This document shows, one piece after another, positions 44,975 through 52,561 of a stretch of 64,000 bases of DNA (positions are counted from its first letter, which is position 1; every line of letters starts with the position of its first letter). Under the pieces are notes generated by a model, which worked only from the letters and a program-made list of their open reading frames with translations, searched no databases and was not told the DNA's origin. Source of the DNA: Methanocella_A sp963769045 (GTDB taxonomy: Archaea; Halobacteriota; Methanocellia; Methanocellales; Methanocellaceae). The translations under genes were made by a program, and so were the position numbers. The stretch covers positions 243,488 to 307,487 of the forward strand of contig CAVYKK010000028.1 in NCBI GenBank assembly GCA_963769045.1, given 5' to 3'.

Positions 44975-45478
44975 ATGAAAGGCGATAAAAGGTTCTGGAA
45001 GAATGACGATGCGGTGGAGGGACTGCCTGTAAGGCTCATCGTGGTCCTGGTCGTGGGCGTGATCGCTCTCGCGGCTATGGTGGCGGCGCTGAACGGGTTC
45101 AAGCCCCAGAAATCGATGAGTGCCACCGTCTACGAGGTCGGCGGCAAAGACGGCAACATGCTTATGGTCCCTAAGGCTGGATTCGGACCGGTAGAGCACA
45201 ACTGGACGTGCAGGGTCAAGGTGGTCGACGCAAACGGAGACCCGATCGAGGGGGCCAGCGTGATAGTACACGGACTCTCCGGCGCCGGAAGCGACGTCAC
45301 GGACAGGTACGGCGTGGCTTATCTGTCGAAGACCAATAATATCAACCTGAACTCTAACCAGAATTCCGGGTATATGACGCTTGAAGTCTCGGCATCAGGA
45401 TACAATACCCTCAGGAACGAGAACGCCATTGCCGTCATTCGGGTCGACTACAACCAGGCGATCACAGACGAAGAATAG
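44975..45478 (+). CDS. Pilin-like protein with a carboxypeptidase-regulatory/Ig-like domain
   Basis: About 167 residues. The N-terminal MKGDKRFWKNDDAVEGLPVR plus hydrophobic LIVVLVVGVIALAAMVAAL resembles archaeal prepilins (leader ending before Gly-Leu-Pro-x-Arg). The rest contains WTCRVKVVDANGDPIEGASVIV and TDRYGVAYLS, a carboxypeptidase-regulatory-like beta-sandwich, then Asn-rich strands. It probably is the pilin or a minor pilin of the ATPase/TadC cluster, separated from it by the nested repeats. Start ATG 44975 is preferred; ATG 44960 is in frame. Confidence 0.75.
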   Translation: MKGDKRFWKNDDAVEGLPVRLIVVLVVGVIALAAMVAALNGFKPQKSMSATVYEVGGKDGNMLMVPKAGFGPVEHNWTCRVKVVDANGDPIEGASVIVHGLSGAGSDVTDRYGVAYLSKTNNINLNSNQNSGYMTLEVSASGYNTLRNENAIAVIRVDYNQAITDEE

Positions 45479-45587
45479 CGTACCATATGTTGCCAGAGGG
45501 CCAATAGATACCAGGACTCGGATATGAAAATGGTTGTTTGCTTGTAAAGGCTGTGAAAATCGGACCTTGTAAAAACTGTGCGCCTAC

Positions 45588-45690
45588 TGTCACCCCCGCC
45601 AAGGGTGCCAAGAACGGGTCAGGTCTGAGCTAATCCCCATACTTTTAATAGCCTTGGCGCCCTTGGCTCTTGGCGCCCCTGGCGAGCGTG
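45588..45690. repeat. Palindromic GCGCC/CCAAGG repeat, uninterrupted copy
   Basis: Left arm (CCCCCGCCAAGGGTGCCAAG, about 45592-45611) and right arm (GCCTTGGCGCCCTTGGCTC and TTGGCGCCCCTGGCG, about 45650-45685) are imperfectly complementary around a loop of about 40 nt. Short TGTCA/TGACAG edges flank it. It matches the outer arms of 44473-44850. Confidence 0.7.
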
Positions 45691-45756
45691 ACAGTAGGCG
45701 CATGACTGAACAAAGGATAATTTTTATTGGGCGTCTTCTCTTAGCATCTTCACAGC

Positions 45757-46449
45757 TTAGAGCCGGTTCCGCAGCCATGCGAAGCCTTCGGCAGCGCCTT
45801 CGCCGTAGCTGGCCTTGGTTACATAGTCAGCCGCTGCCTTGACCTCCGGTACGGCATTGCCTACGGCTATGCCGACGCCCGCCACGTTGAGCATGTGCAG
45901 GTCGTTCGCCGAGTCGCCCATGGCGGCGAAATTTTCCAGTTCGATGCCCATGATCCCGGCGATCTTCTGCATGCCGGTGGCCTTGTTGATGCTTTTATGC
46001 TTCAGGTGCAGCGCGAACTTCGTGTCGACGATCTCCAGCTCCGTAAACTGATCAGCCACGATGCGCCTGGCCTTCTCGACGTCGATGTTCCGGCGGAACG
46101 CCAGCTCGGACTTACGGTAGGTCTCGTCAAGCGGCTCAAGGCCGGGAAATTCTTTCCTGAGTATGTCCCGGGCCAGGCGGCACTGCCCGATATCGGCCAG
46201 CACGATGGCCTTCGCGTCGAAGCCGGCCTGTACCACGCCGCCGTTTTCGCCGATCATGATGTCGCTGGCGCCCAACAGCTTGGCGGCCGCACGGACGAAG
46301 CAGATCACATTGCCGGAGGACAGTATGACGGGTATCGGCATCTGCCGCATCTCATTGACGGCCTCCAGGCTGATCAGGCGTTTCATGTCGGTGAGCGTCC
46401 CGTCGATATCGACGACGATCGCTTTGATGTCTTTAAAGTCGGCGCGCAT
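45757..46449 (-). CDS. HAD phosphatase, phosphoglycolate phosphatase/sucrose-phosphatase-like (archaeal type)
   Basis: A 230-residue HAD type IIB protein. It has motif I IVVDIDGTLTD, motif II PVILSSGN, the cap residues, the motif III lysine in HKSINKATGMQKI and motif IV FAAMGDSANDLHML, with GIAVGNAVPEVKAAADYVT. This matches the archaeal phosphoglycolate phosphatase family. Unlike the two HAD genes at 19622 and 20473 it retains the full DxD motif. Start ATG 46449 lies about 20 bp after a TATA-like TATATCTTTTTTA (minus strand). Confidence 0.88.
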   Translation of the reverse strand: MRADFKDIKAIVVDIDGTLTDMKRLISLEAVNEMRQMPIPVILSSGNVICFVRAAAKLLGASDIMIGENGGVVQAGFDAKAIVLADIGQCRLARDILRKEFPGLEPLDETYRKSELAFRRNIDVEKARRIVADQFTELEIVDTKFALHLKHKSINKATGMQKIAGIMGIELENFAAMGDSANDLHMLNVAGVGIAVGNAVPEVKAAADYVTKASYGEGAAEGFAWLRNRL

Positions 46450-46552
46450 GCTGATCAGAGAAGGCCTGTAAAAAAGATATAGATAATGGTTATCCTGGGC
46501 AATGTGCACCTTGTATACCATTAATTATTTGCCGTATACACTGTGAAGGTAT

Positions 46553-46785
46553 CAAACACAAAGGCCACAAAGGCCACAATGGCCACGAAGTCCTCTTTTC
46601 AAAGAGACTTCCATTACCCCTATTTTAAACATACGTTGTGTATAGTCATTCCTGAATCTTTTTGTACAGGCTGAAAAGGCAACCGACACAACGGCCACAA
46701 TGGCCACGAAGGCCGATTTTTAAAGGGCTCATGTGAACCTTTTTAAACGTACGTTGTGGCCTTTGTGTTAGATGCCTTCTCAGCC
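46553..46785. repeat. GGCCACAAAGG palindromic repeats, two tandem copies
   Basis: The left copy starts with CACAAAGGCCACAAAGGCCAC (about 46558-46585) and has its complementary arm decayed. The right copy (about 46690-46765) keeps both arms: ACACAACGGCCACAATGGCC and CGTTGTGGCCTTTGTG, with TTTTTAAAGG/CCTTTTTAAA in the centre. GTCATTCCTGAATC and GATATGAGAATGAC mark the edges. It lies between the phosphatase and AfpA genes. Confidence 0.7.
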
Positions 46786-46837
46786 TTTATGGTATGATAT
46801 GAGAATGACTGTACTAACGACCTTTTCATGTCGTTAT

Positions 46838-47410
46838 TTATTTCCAGTTGCCTACTGCGGGGTGCGCCTTAATGTATTCCTCGATGACCTTCCGGATGTC
46901 CTGTACGTTGTCGATTACGGTAATGCTTTTCATCTTCCTGATCCGGTCCACGTTCTCTACGTCGACCTCGCGGATGTAGAGGGTGAGCTTTTTGCCGCCG
47001 GGCAGGATGGTCTCCAGCTCGCCGGGCTTGTTGTCGGGCGGGTACAGGTAGATAGGCACCCGGGCCTTGGCGCCCTGGGAGACGGCGTTGGTGAGGAGGG
47101 AGTCGGCGATCCCGTAAGCGATCTTGGACGTGGAGTTCGCGGTCACCGGCGCGACGAGGAAGAGATCGTAGTGTCCGGTCTGGAGCTTGCCCACGAGGAA
47201 CGGCGAGTTGGCGTTGACCTCGGTGCGGAGGTCATAGAACTCGTCCTTGAGCTTATCGTAAAGCTTGTACCACTTCAGCATCAGCACGGCATTTTTCGAG
47301 AGGTATATGTCGACTTTCAGGTCGTGCTGCCTCTTGAGCTCGATCATCAGGGCGGCGATCTCCTCGATCTTGTCGCCGCAGCCCGTTATGCCCCATGCGA
47401 TCTTTACCAT
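46838..47410 (-). CDS. afpA: Archaeoflavoprotein AfpA
   Basis: Flavoprotein of 190 residues found in methanogens and Archaeoglobus. It has KIAWGITGCGDKIEEIAALM at the N-terminus, LKVDIYLSKNAVLML, the FMN-fold segment FLVAPVTANSTSKIAYGIADSLLTNA and the C-terminal extension. It accepts electrons from ferredoxin in Archaeoglobus. It starts one base before the Isf-type gene stop (47410 shared), so the two genes are coupled; the pair may pass electrons from ferredoxin to an acceptor. The physiological acceptor is unknown. Confidence 0.85.
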   Translation of the reverse strand: MVKIAWGITGCGDKIEEIAALMIELKRQHDLKVDIYLSKNAVLMLKWYKLYDKLKDEFYDLRTEVNANSPFLVGKLQTGHYDLFLVAPVTANSTSKIAYGIADSLLTNAVSQGAKARVPIYLYPPDNKPGELETILPGGKKLTLYIREVDVENVDRIRKMKSITVIDNVQDIRKVIEEYIKAHPAVGNWK

Positions 47411-48009
47411 TACTTATCGCTCCTGACTTTTTGCATCATGCCGAAGAACCTTTTTGCCGTCTTGCGTACAGTCCGCAGGCCGTCCTCGTCGGCTGCTATG
47501 CCTTCTTTGCCTTTGTCGCGAGACCAGAGGCAGCCGCCGAGGTTCGCGCCGAAAGCGCCGCCGCCGGACGGGTACATCTCGTTGAGAATGTAGAAGTTGT
47601 TAATGATCTGCAGCGCGATCTCCTGGCCGCCGCTGCGGTCGCCGCCGACGGCAAGGCCCATGCCGACCTTGCCCTTCAGGATGAGCGGGTCCTTAGCCAG
47701 GATGGCCCGGGTCCGGTCCATCAGCGTCTTCGTCTGCCCGCTCAGCGTGCCCTGGTAGCACGGCGTGCCGAAGATCATCCCGTCCGCCCAGAGCATGCCG
47801 TCGTAGAACTCGGCCAGCGCGTCCTTGTGTACGCAGCCTTTTTTCTCGCGCATACAGTAGTCGCAGTGGATGCAGAAATTGATGTTCTTGGCCCTGACCG
47901 TGAAATATCTCGTCTCGCATCCCATCTCCTTGAGAAGGTCAAGCGCGTAGTTGACCGCATAGTCGGTACCGCCCGCGCGCGGGCTGCCGCAGATGCCGAA
48001 CACTTTCAT
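47410..48009 (-). CDS. Iron-sulfur flavoprotein (Isf-type NADPH-dependent FMN reductase family)
   Basis: A 199-residue flavodoxin-fold protein with FGICGSPRAGGTDYAVN (FMN phosphate loop) and the compact cluster motif C46-x2-C49-x2-C52-x6-C59, the 4Fe-4S pattern of Methanosarcina Isf. It has GTPCYQGTLSGQTKTLMDR and a GG-rich C-terminal third. Isf in methanogens reduces oxygen or peroxide using ferredoxin. It lies directly upstream of afpA. Another, more decayed member of this family is at 61435-62163. Confidence 0.88.
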   Translation of the reverse strand: MKVFGICGSPRAGGTDYAVNYALDLLKEMGCETRYFTVRAKNINFCIHCDYCMREKKGCVHKDALAEFYDGMLWADGMIFGTPCYQGTLSGQTKTLMDRTRAILAKDPLILKGKVGMGLAVGGDRSGGQEIALQIINNFYILNEMYPSGGGAFGANLGGCLWSRDKGKEGIAADEDGLRTVRKTAKRFFGMMQKVRSDK

Positions 48010-48137
48010 GAGAACTCCGCCGGATAATTGCGCCGGACTGTTAAAAAGTAGATATGGAAAGCGCGGGCAATAAATCTTGCTACATTAAGAATAATGATTC
48101 GCTCATCTTTTTGTCGGGGCCCCTGACCCTTTCAACA

Positions 48138-48250
48138 CGAAGGCCACGAAGGCCACAACGGCCACAACGGACGTTTAAGGAAAGGGCAATGAGAGCCTCT
48201 TTTTTCATAAAAACGTTGTGGCCATTGTGGCCATTGTGGCCTTCGTGTCG
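48138..48250. repeat. GGCCACAACGG palindromic repeat, compact copy
   Basis: Arms CACGAAGGCCACGAAGGCC (about 48139-48157) and GTGGCCATTGTGGCC (about 48220-48240) flank a centre GACGTTTAAGGAAAGG... with TTTTTTCATAAAAACG. Edge motifs are shorter than in the other copies. Confidence 0.7.
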
Positions 48251-48300
48251 AAGGGGTCAGGTGCCGATATAAAAAGTAAATATATTACTATTACAGAGCA

Positions 48301-48648
48301 TTACCGGCGCTTCGTCTTGATATTGCCGTACGTGCGCACCTGGTTCTGTATCTCCCGTACCCAGCCCATCATGGCGCGTTCGTCTTCCCATTTGACGTTG
48401 TCCGCTTCCAGGGCCTTGCCGAAGGCTTCCATGGTCTCGGGCACCTTCAGGAACTTTCCCTTCTCGATGCACATGTCGACGTACAGCGGGTAGACGTCGT
48501 CGTTCAGCATGTACAGGTCCTTGATCGGCATGAGCTTCTGCATGAGCTCGGACCTGACGACGTCCCGGCTGCCGTTCGACAGGCCCCTGATAAGATACGA
48601 AAACACGGTGGCCGCGGTCTCTTCCTGCTCAAGCTTGTCCATGTCCAT
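48301..48648 (-). CDS. Hypothetical protein
   Basis: A helical soluble protein of about 115 residues, starting MDMDKLEQEETAATVFSYLI from ATG 48648. I do not recognise the family. It is charged and rich in predicted helices, with a Met-rich middle (MQKLMPIKDLYML). ATG 48642 is an in-frame alternative. It stands between the Isf-type gene and mcrD copy 1 on the same strand, about 130 bp from the latter. Confidence 0.6.
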   Translation of the reverse strand: MDMDKLEQEETAATVFSYLIRGLSNGSRDVVRSELMQKLMPIKDLYMLNDDVYPLYVDMCIEKGKFLKVPETMEAFGKALEADNVKWEDERAMMGWVREIQNQVRTYGNIKTKRR

Positions 48649-48777
48649 TTTTATGCACCCTATATCTATGCCTGATCTGTGGCATCGATTATATTCTTTT
48701 TGAAAAGCAAAAATGAGATGCGCGGGCAGGGCTAATATCCTTAAAGGCCCGCGATGTTTGTCCAATCGACGGCTTTT

Positions 48778-49284
48778 CTATTCGATGTGCTGCTTTTGCC
48801 CGCAGCAGGAAGGGCCGGTCTTTGCCTTAGGGTCCATCAGCCCCAGGCTGATGTCATCGACCTTGCCGCCTTTCCGTGCATAGTCGGTGGTCGTTTTCTG
48901 GGTGCGGATGTAATTGCCCTCGTACATCTCGAACGGGAAGGGCAGCGTCTTTTCGCCCGCTTTCTTGATCTTTTCGATGGCGGCCGTGTCGTTGACCTCG
49001 ATCCACAGCCTTCCGACCTGGACGGTCAGCTCGACCATTTCGCCCTTGATGTTGAGGTATTTCTTCTCCGTGGCGTTGAACTTGCCCTCGAGCAGGTCGT
49101 CCGCGTTGTCTTTTGGCAGGCGCGGGCCGAAGACGACCATCCTGGTGATGCCACTGATCTCGTTGAGCTCGTTCAGCAGCGTCTGGGCGGTCTCGATATT
49201 GAGCACCCGCTGCGGGAATATCTCGACCTGTACCAGTTTCTTCTCATTGGTTACCTGTGATATCGGCTTGTTGAATCTCGACAT
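48778..49284 (-). CDS. mcrD: McrD family protein, copy 1, last gene of an ABC exporter operon
   Basis: About 168 residues: VQVEIFPQRVLNIETAQTLLNEL, MVVFGPRLPKDN, NIKGEMVELTVQVGRLWIEV, then LPFPFEMYEGNYIRTQKTTTDYARKGG and GLMDPKAK, the conserved blocks of McrD. McrD is a methyl-coenzyme M reductase assembly protein usually encoded inside the mcr operon. Here it lies 92 bp behind an ABC-2 permease gene on the same strand, and no mcr genes are in the window. The tail has a PSCC motif. It is about 60% identical by eye to copy 2. Start ATG 49284. Confidence 0.9.
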   Translation of the reverse strand: MSRFNKPISQVTNEKKLVQVEIFPQRVLNIETAQTLLNELNEISGITRMVVFGPRLPKDNADDLLEGKFNATEKKYLNIKGEMVELTVQVGRLWIEVNDTAAIEKIKKAGEKTLPFPFEMYEGNYIRTQKTTTDYARKGGKVDDISLGLMDPKAKTGPSCCGQKQHIE

Positions 49285-49376
49285 TTTCCTCTTATCCTCC
49301 CTGTTTTTTCTGTGATGGCCAATATACAGGCGTTGTCCGATCACATATATTTACGGTATGAAGATGTTGTAACGGT

Positions 49377-50123
49377 TCATCCCTCCTCTTTTCCCATCAG
49401 TATAGCTACCCCTGTGCAGAACAGCATGAGGCAGAGGAAGCAGCATACGCCCGTATCCACGATCGCGTCGCGGGCGCTGCCGCCGAACATGGCGTTCCGC
49501 AGGCCGTCGTTCAGGTAGGTCAGCGGCGAAAAGACCGAGACGAACTGAAGAAAATCGGGCAATCGTACTACCGGGAACAGAGACCCGGACAGCAGGATGA
49601 GCGGGATGACGACGACGTAAGTGACGGCGTTGACCGAGTCCGTGTCTTCGAGGAGGTACGCAATGACCATCCCGAGGCACACGAAGGTGATCGAGCCCAC
49701 GATGAGGACGAGCAGGGAAACGATGTTGACCGCCGGCATTACTCCGAAGACCAGCCAGGTCATGAGCAGAGTGATCATGGCCGAGAGCAGGACGATCAGC
49801 GTCCCGGTAGCGATCCGGGAGGCGTTCAACTCGAAGCCGGTCAGTGGCGTGGTCGCGATCTTCCGGAAGACGCCGTTAGCCCGGTATTTGACGATCGTGC
49901 CGGTCGTCCCGCTGATCGCCGAGAACATGACGGACATGCCGATGATGCCGGGGAGCAGGTAGCGGATCTGGCCGTCGTCATCCTGCCCGCTGAGCAGGAA
50001 TCCCAGTGCGATCATGAACAGGACAGGGAAGAGGAACGAGAAGAACATCGCCTGCGGGTTACGGAAGAACAGCCGCAGGCTGTACCGGGCTTCGGTAAGC
50101 AGTCTGGTGGTGGCCCTGCCCAT
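49377..50123 (-). CDS. ABC-2 permease of exporter 1
   Basis: A 248-residue drug-type ABC-2 permease with six helices, MFFSFLFPVLFMIALGFLL at the N-terminus, then DGQIRYLLPGIIGMSVMFSAISG, RIATTPLTGFEL, and SPLTYLNDGLRNAMFGG, typical of DrrB-like exporters. Its start abuts the ATPase stop (50124). The paralogue of exporter 2 (52562-53653) carries a large extra extracytoplasmic loop that this one lacks. Confidence 0.9.
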   Translation of the reverse strand: MGRATTRLLTEARYSLRLFFRNPQAMFFSFLFPVLFMIALGFLLSGQDDDGQIRYLLPGIIGMSVMFSAISGTTGTIVKYRANGVFRKIATTPLTGFELNASRIATGTLIVLLSAMITLLMTWLVFGVMPAVNIVSLLVLIVGSITFVCLGMVIAYLLEDTDSVNAVTYVVVIPLILLSGSLFPVVRLPDFLQFVSVFSPLTYLNDGLRNAMFGGSARDAIVDTGVCCFLCLMLFCTGVAILMGKEEG

Positions 50124-51190
50124 CTACAGGTCCCTCCCGGTCAGCTTTTCCCCGGTCAGGTTCAGGAACACATCGTCGAGCGTCGAGCGTTCCACGTAGA
50201 CTTCGGCGCACTCGCACCGGCAAGCCCGGGCCACGGAAGTGATCTCGGATATGCGCCCCAGGCTGTCTCCCTCCGGCAGCTTCACCAGCACGTCGTTGCC
50301 CGATGCCCGGCTGCCAGGGATAGACTTGAGCATCTCGTCTCGGGCATTGGCACTGCATTCCCGGAATACGAGCGTGTTGCCGCCGCCGTACCGGGCGATC
50401 AGGTCGTCCGGCGAGCCTTCGGCGACGATGGAGCCCCGGTGGATGACACATATCCTGTCCGCCAGATGATAGGCCTCGTCCATGTAATGGGTCGTGAGAA
50501 ACACGGTCTTGCCGTGGGCTTTCAGGTCCAGGATAATGTCCCATACGTCCCGTCTCGCCTCTGGGGTCCAGCCCGGCCGAGGGCTCGTCCAGGAACACGA
50601 TCTCCGGGTCGTTGACCAGAGCGATGGCGATGTCCGACGCGCTGTTTCAGGCCGCCGGACAGGTTCTTGAACTTTGTGTTTCGTTTGTCTGACAGGCCCA
50701 TCTCGTCAATCAGCAGGTCTATGTCCACGTGTTTCGCGTACATGCGTGCGAAATAGTCAAGGTTCTCGCGGACGGTCAGCAGGTCGAAGGTGTTGAAGGC
50801 CTGCGGCAGCACACCGATGTTCTCCTTGATACCCGCGTCATCACGATCGGCGCCCATGAAGGCGTTGCCCAATGCGATGCCGGTCATCACGTCGTTGCCC
50901 AGGATGCTGATAAAGCCCTTAGTTGGCGGTCTTGTCATCTCCAGGATCTCGACGATGGTCGTCTTGCCTGCGCCGTTGGGGCCGAGCAGGGCGAAGACCT
51001 CGCCGCCGTACACGTGGAACGAGACGGCGGCCACAGCCGTGAACCGGCCGTAGTTCTTTACCAGGTTCTTCACACTGATGACCTTCCTGCCCCGCTCCCG
51101 GTCGGTGATGACTGAGCTCAGCACAGCTATGCCTTCGTCCAGCGGGCCTTTTTCCGTCGTACTCATGCCATTTTGCTGCTTTGTATCCAT
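50124..51190 (-). CDS. ABC ATPase of exporter 1, frame broken at two sites
   Basis: DrrA-like ATPase. The first frame has Walker A FALLGPNGAGKTTIVEIL, VLPQAFNTFDLLTV and signature LSGGLKQRVG. One extra base near 50632 and another near 50562 each shift the frame. Corrected, it reads QRVGIAIALVNDPEIVFLDEP with SAGLDPEARRD, and continues FLTTHYMDEAYHLADRICVIH to the stop. Joined length about 355 residues including an N-terminal extension of about 35 residues. The intact paralogue at 53832-54761 gives the expected sequence at both sites. Divergent from the zinc-finger regulator, with operators between. Confidence 0.85.
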
Positions 51191-51271
51191 AGTAACAGCT
51201 CCGTGTGCTTGTTGCCCCGCTACCGCGAGGCCTGTTACATCCCGGAGGGCCCTCCGGCAATCGCCCTATTT

Positions 51272-51355
51272 CATTTCAACAGGTATTGAAATGCAACCTA
51301 TTAATAGTTATTCATTTCAAAACTCATTGAAACTGATTTCAACAGTTATTTAAAC
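51272..51355. promoter_or_regulatory. Three-site operator between exporter 1 and its zinc-finger ArsR regulator
   Basis: Site 1, 51272-51293: CATTTCAA, 6-bp spacer, TTGAAATG (perfect 8-bp arms). Site 2, 51313-51334: CATTTCAA, 6-bp spacer, TTGAAACT. Site 3, 51336-51355: ATTTCAA, 6-bp spacer, TTTAAAC. Centres are about 41 and 22 bp apart, close to whole helical turns. The sites lie in the 216-bp gap shared by the exporter and regulator promoters, as expected for autoregulation and repression of the exporter. Confidence 0.8.
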
Positions 51356-51406
51356 AAGCAGTGCAAGAAATGGCCTGATAACAGCGTAAGCGGGAGCGTA
51401 TAGATA

Positions 51407-52444
51407 GTGGCAGATCTTGCAGGCCATGAGTTGAAATGTGCCGGGTGTCGCGAATACTTCCGGCCCGATCGGCTGAGACAGGATAAGAATGCATACTATT
51501 GCCGCAGTTGTTACGGGATACTCAAGCGCAAGGAAAAGATCTGCCCGGTCTGCCAAAAGGTGCTGACGCCCTTCGATGCGGCGACCAGGGACGGTGGGTT
51601 CAGCTATTGTCCGGATTGTTATGACCGGGTAACAGGGCCGGACCGGGCCCGGGAAGTGACCGCCGGAGGGATCGCAGACGGGAATGCCCACTGTTCGGAA
51701 TGTGGTAAATTGCTGGCCCCGGAAGAAGCCAGGGCACTGTACGCGAATAATTGCTTTTGCATCGCGTGCTACGAGAAATCCGCCCCGTACCTGGATGCTA
51801 AACCGTTCTGGTTACAGCCTGGCGACGCTGTGGCCTCGATGCGCACGGGCCGGGAGGTCCGCTGCGGCAAGTGCAACCGGGACCTCGGGCCGATGGACGT
51901 CAAGGTCCGGGAAGGCAAAGCGATCTATTGCGAAAAATGTTACCGGGATGCCAGGGATGACCCCGGGAAACATCGGTCTAACCTGATGGAGCAGGCCGGC
52001 GTCACCGTGATAAAGGATCCCGCGAATCTCTTCGAATGCGGCAACTGCGGATATGTGGTCACCCGCGACCGGCTCCGGGAGGACGCACGGGGAAGATACG
52101 CCTGTCCGAAGTGCGGCAAGAAAAAGCTTGCACCCATGGTCCCTGAGCCGGAAAAAGCGAAGCCGGAGAAGATTGATTTTACAGTCACCGCGCAGCTGTT
52201 CAAGTGCCTTGGCGACCCCTGCCGGGTCAAGATCATCGAGTCGCTGAGCGAAAAGGAGCTGTGCGTCTTCGAGTTCGTCGAACTGACAGGCTCCCAGTAT
52301 TCCGCCATATCCTACCACCTCAAGATGCTCAAGGAACTGGGCATCATCTGGTCGTACGAACGTGGCAACTTCGTGGTCTATTCGCTCACCGACAAGGGCC
52401 AGATAGTCCATGAGTTCATTAAAAAGTCCTTTGAGCTTAAATAA
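51407..52444 (+). CDS. LIM-like multi-zinc-finger protein fused to an ArsR-type HTH
   Basis: A 345-residue regulator. The N-terminal 250 residues contain ten CxxC pairs (CAGC, CRSC, CPVC, CPDC, CSEC, CIAC, CGKC, CEKC, CGNC, CPKC), enough for five two-pair zinc modules resembling LIM/treble-clef units. After a Glu/Pro/Lys hinge, residues about 260-345 form an ArsR-like winged helix (LFKCLGDPCRVKIIESLSEK, GSQYSAISYHLKMLKELGI, NFVVYSLTDKG). GTG 51407 is the start. It is divergent from exporter 1 across three operators. The finger array could sense metals, thiols or bind DNA; the ligand is unknown. A T-rich tract follows the stop (about 52458-52468). Confidence 0.85.
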   Translation: MADLAGHELKCAGCREYFRPDRLRQDKNAYYCRSCYGILKRKEKICPVCQKVLTPFDAATRDGGFSYCPDCYDRVTGPDRAREVTAGGIADGNAHCSECGKLLAPEEARALYANNCFCIACYEKSAPYLDAKPFWLQPGDAVASMRTGREVRCGKCNRDLGPMDVKVREGKAIYCEKCYRDARDDPGKHRSNLMEQAGVTVIKDPANLFECGNCGYVVTRDRLREDARGRYACPKCGKKKLAPMVPEPEKAKPEKIDFTVTAQLFKCLGDPCRVKIIESLSEKELCVFEFVELTGSQYSAISYHLKMLKELGIIWSYERGNFVVYSLTDKGQIVHEFIKKSFELK

Positions 52445-52561
52445 AAAAAGAAAAAGCGTTTTTGTTTTCGGGTTTTATCTGCAGCTTATAATAGGAAGTA
52501 GCAGAGGGGCAGAAGACACGGGGTTATCTTCCATGCCCTCCGCGCCCTTTGTATCCGATGT

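Noticed and set aside
46553..46785. Insertion sequence with transposase
   Set aside because: No transposase-like ORF is present; the palindromes are too short to encode one.
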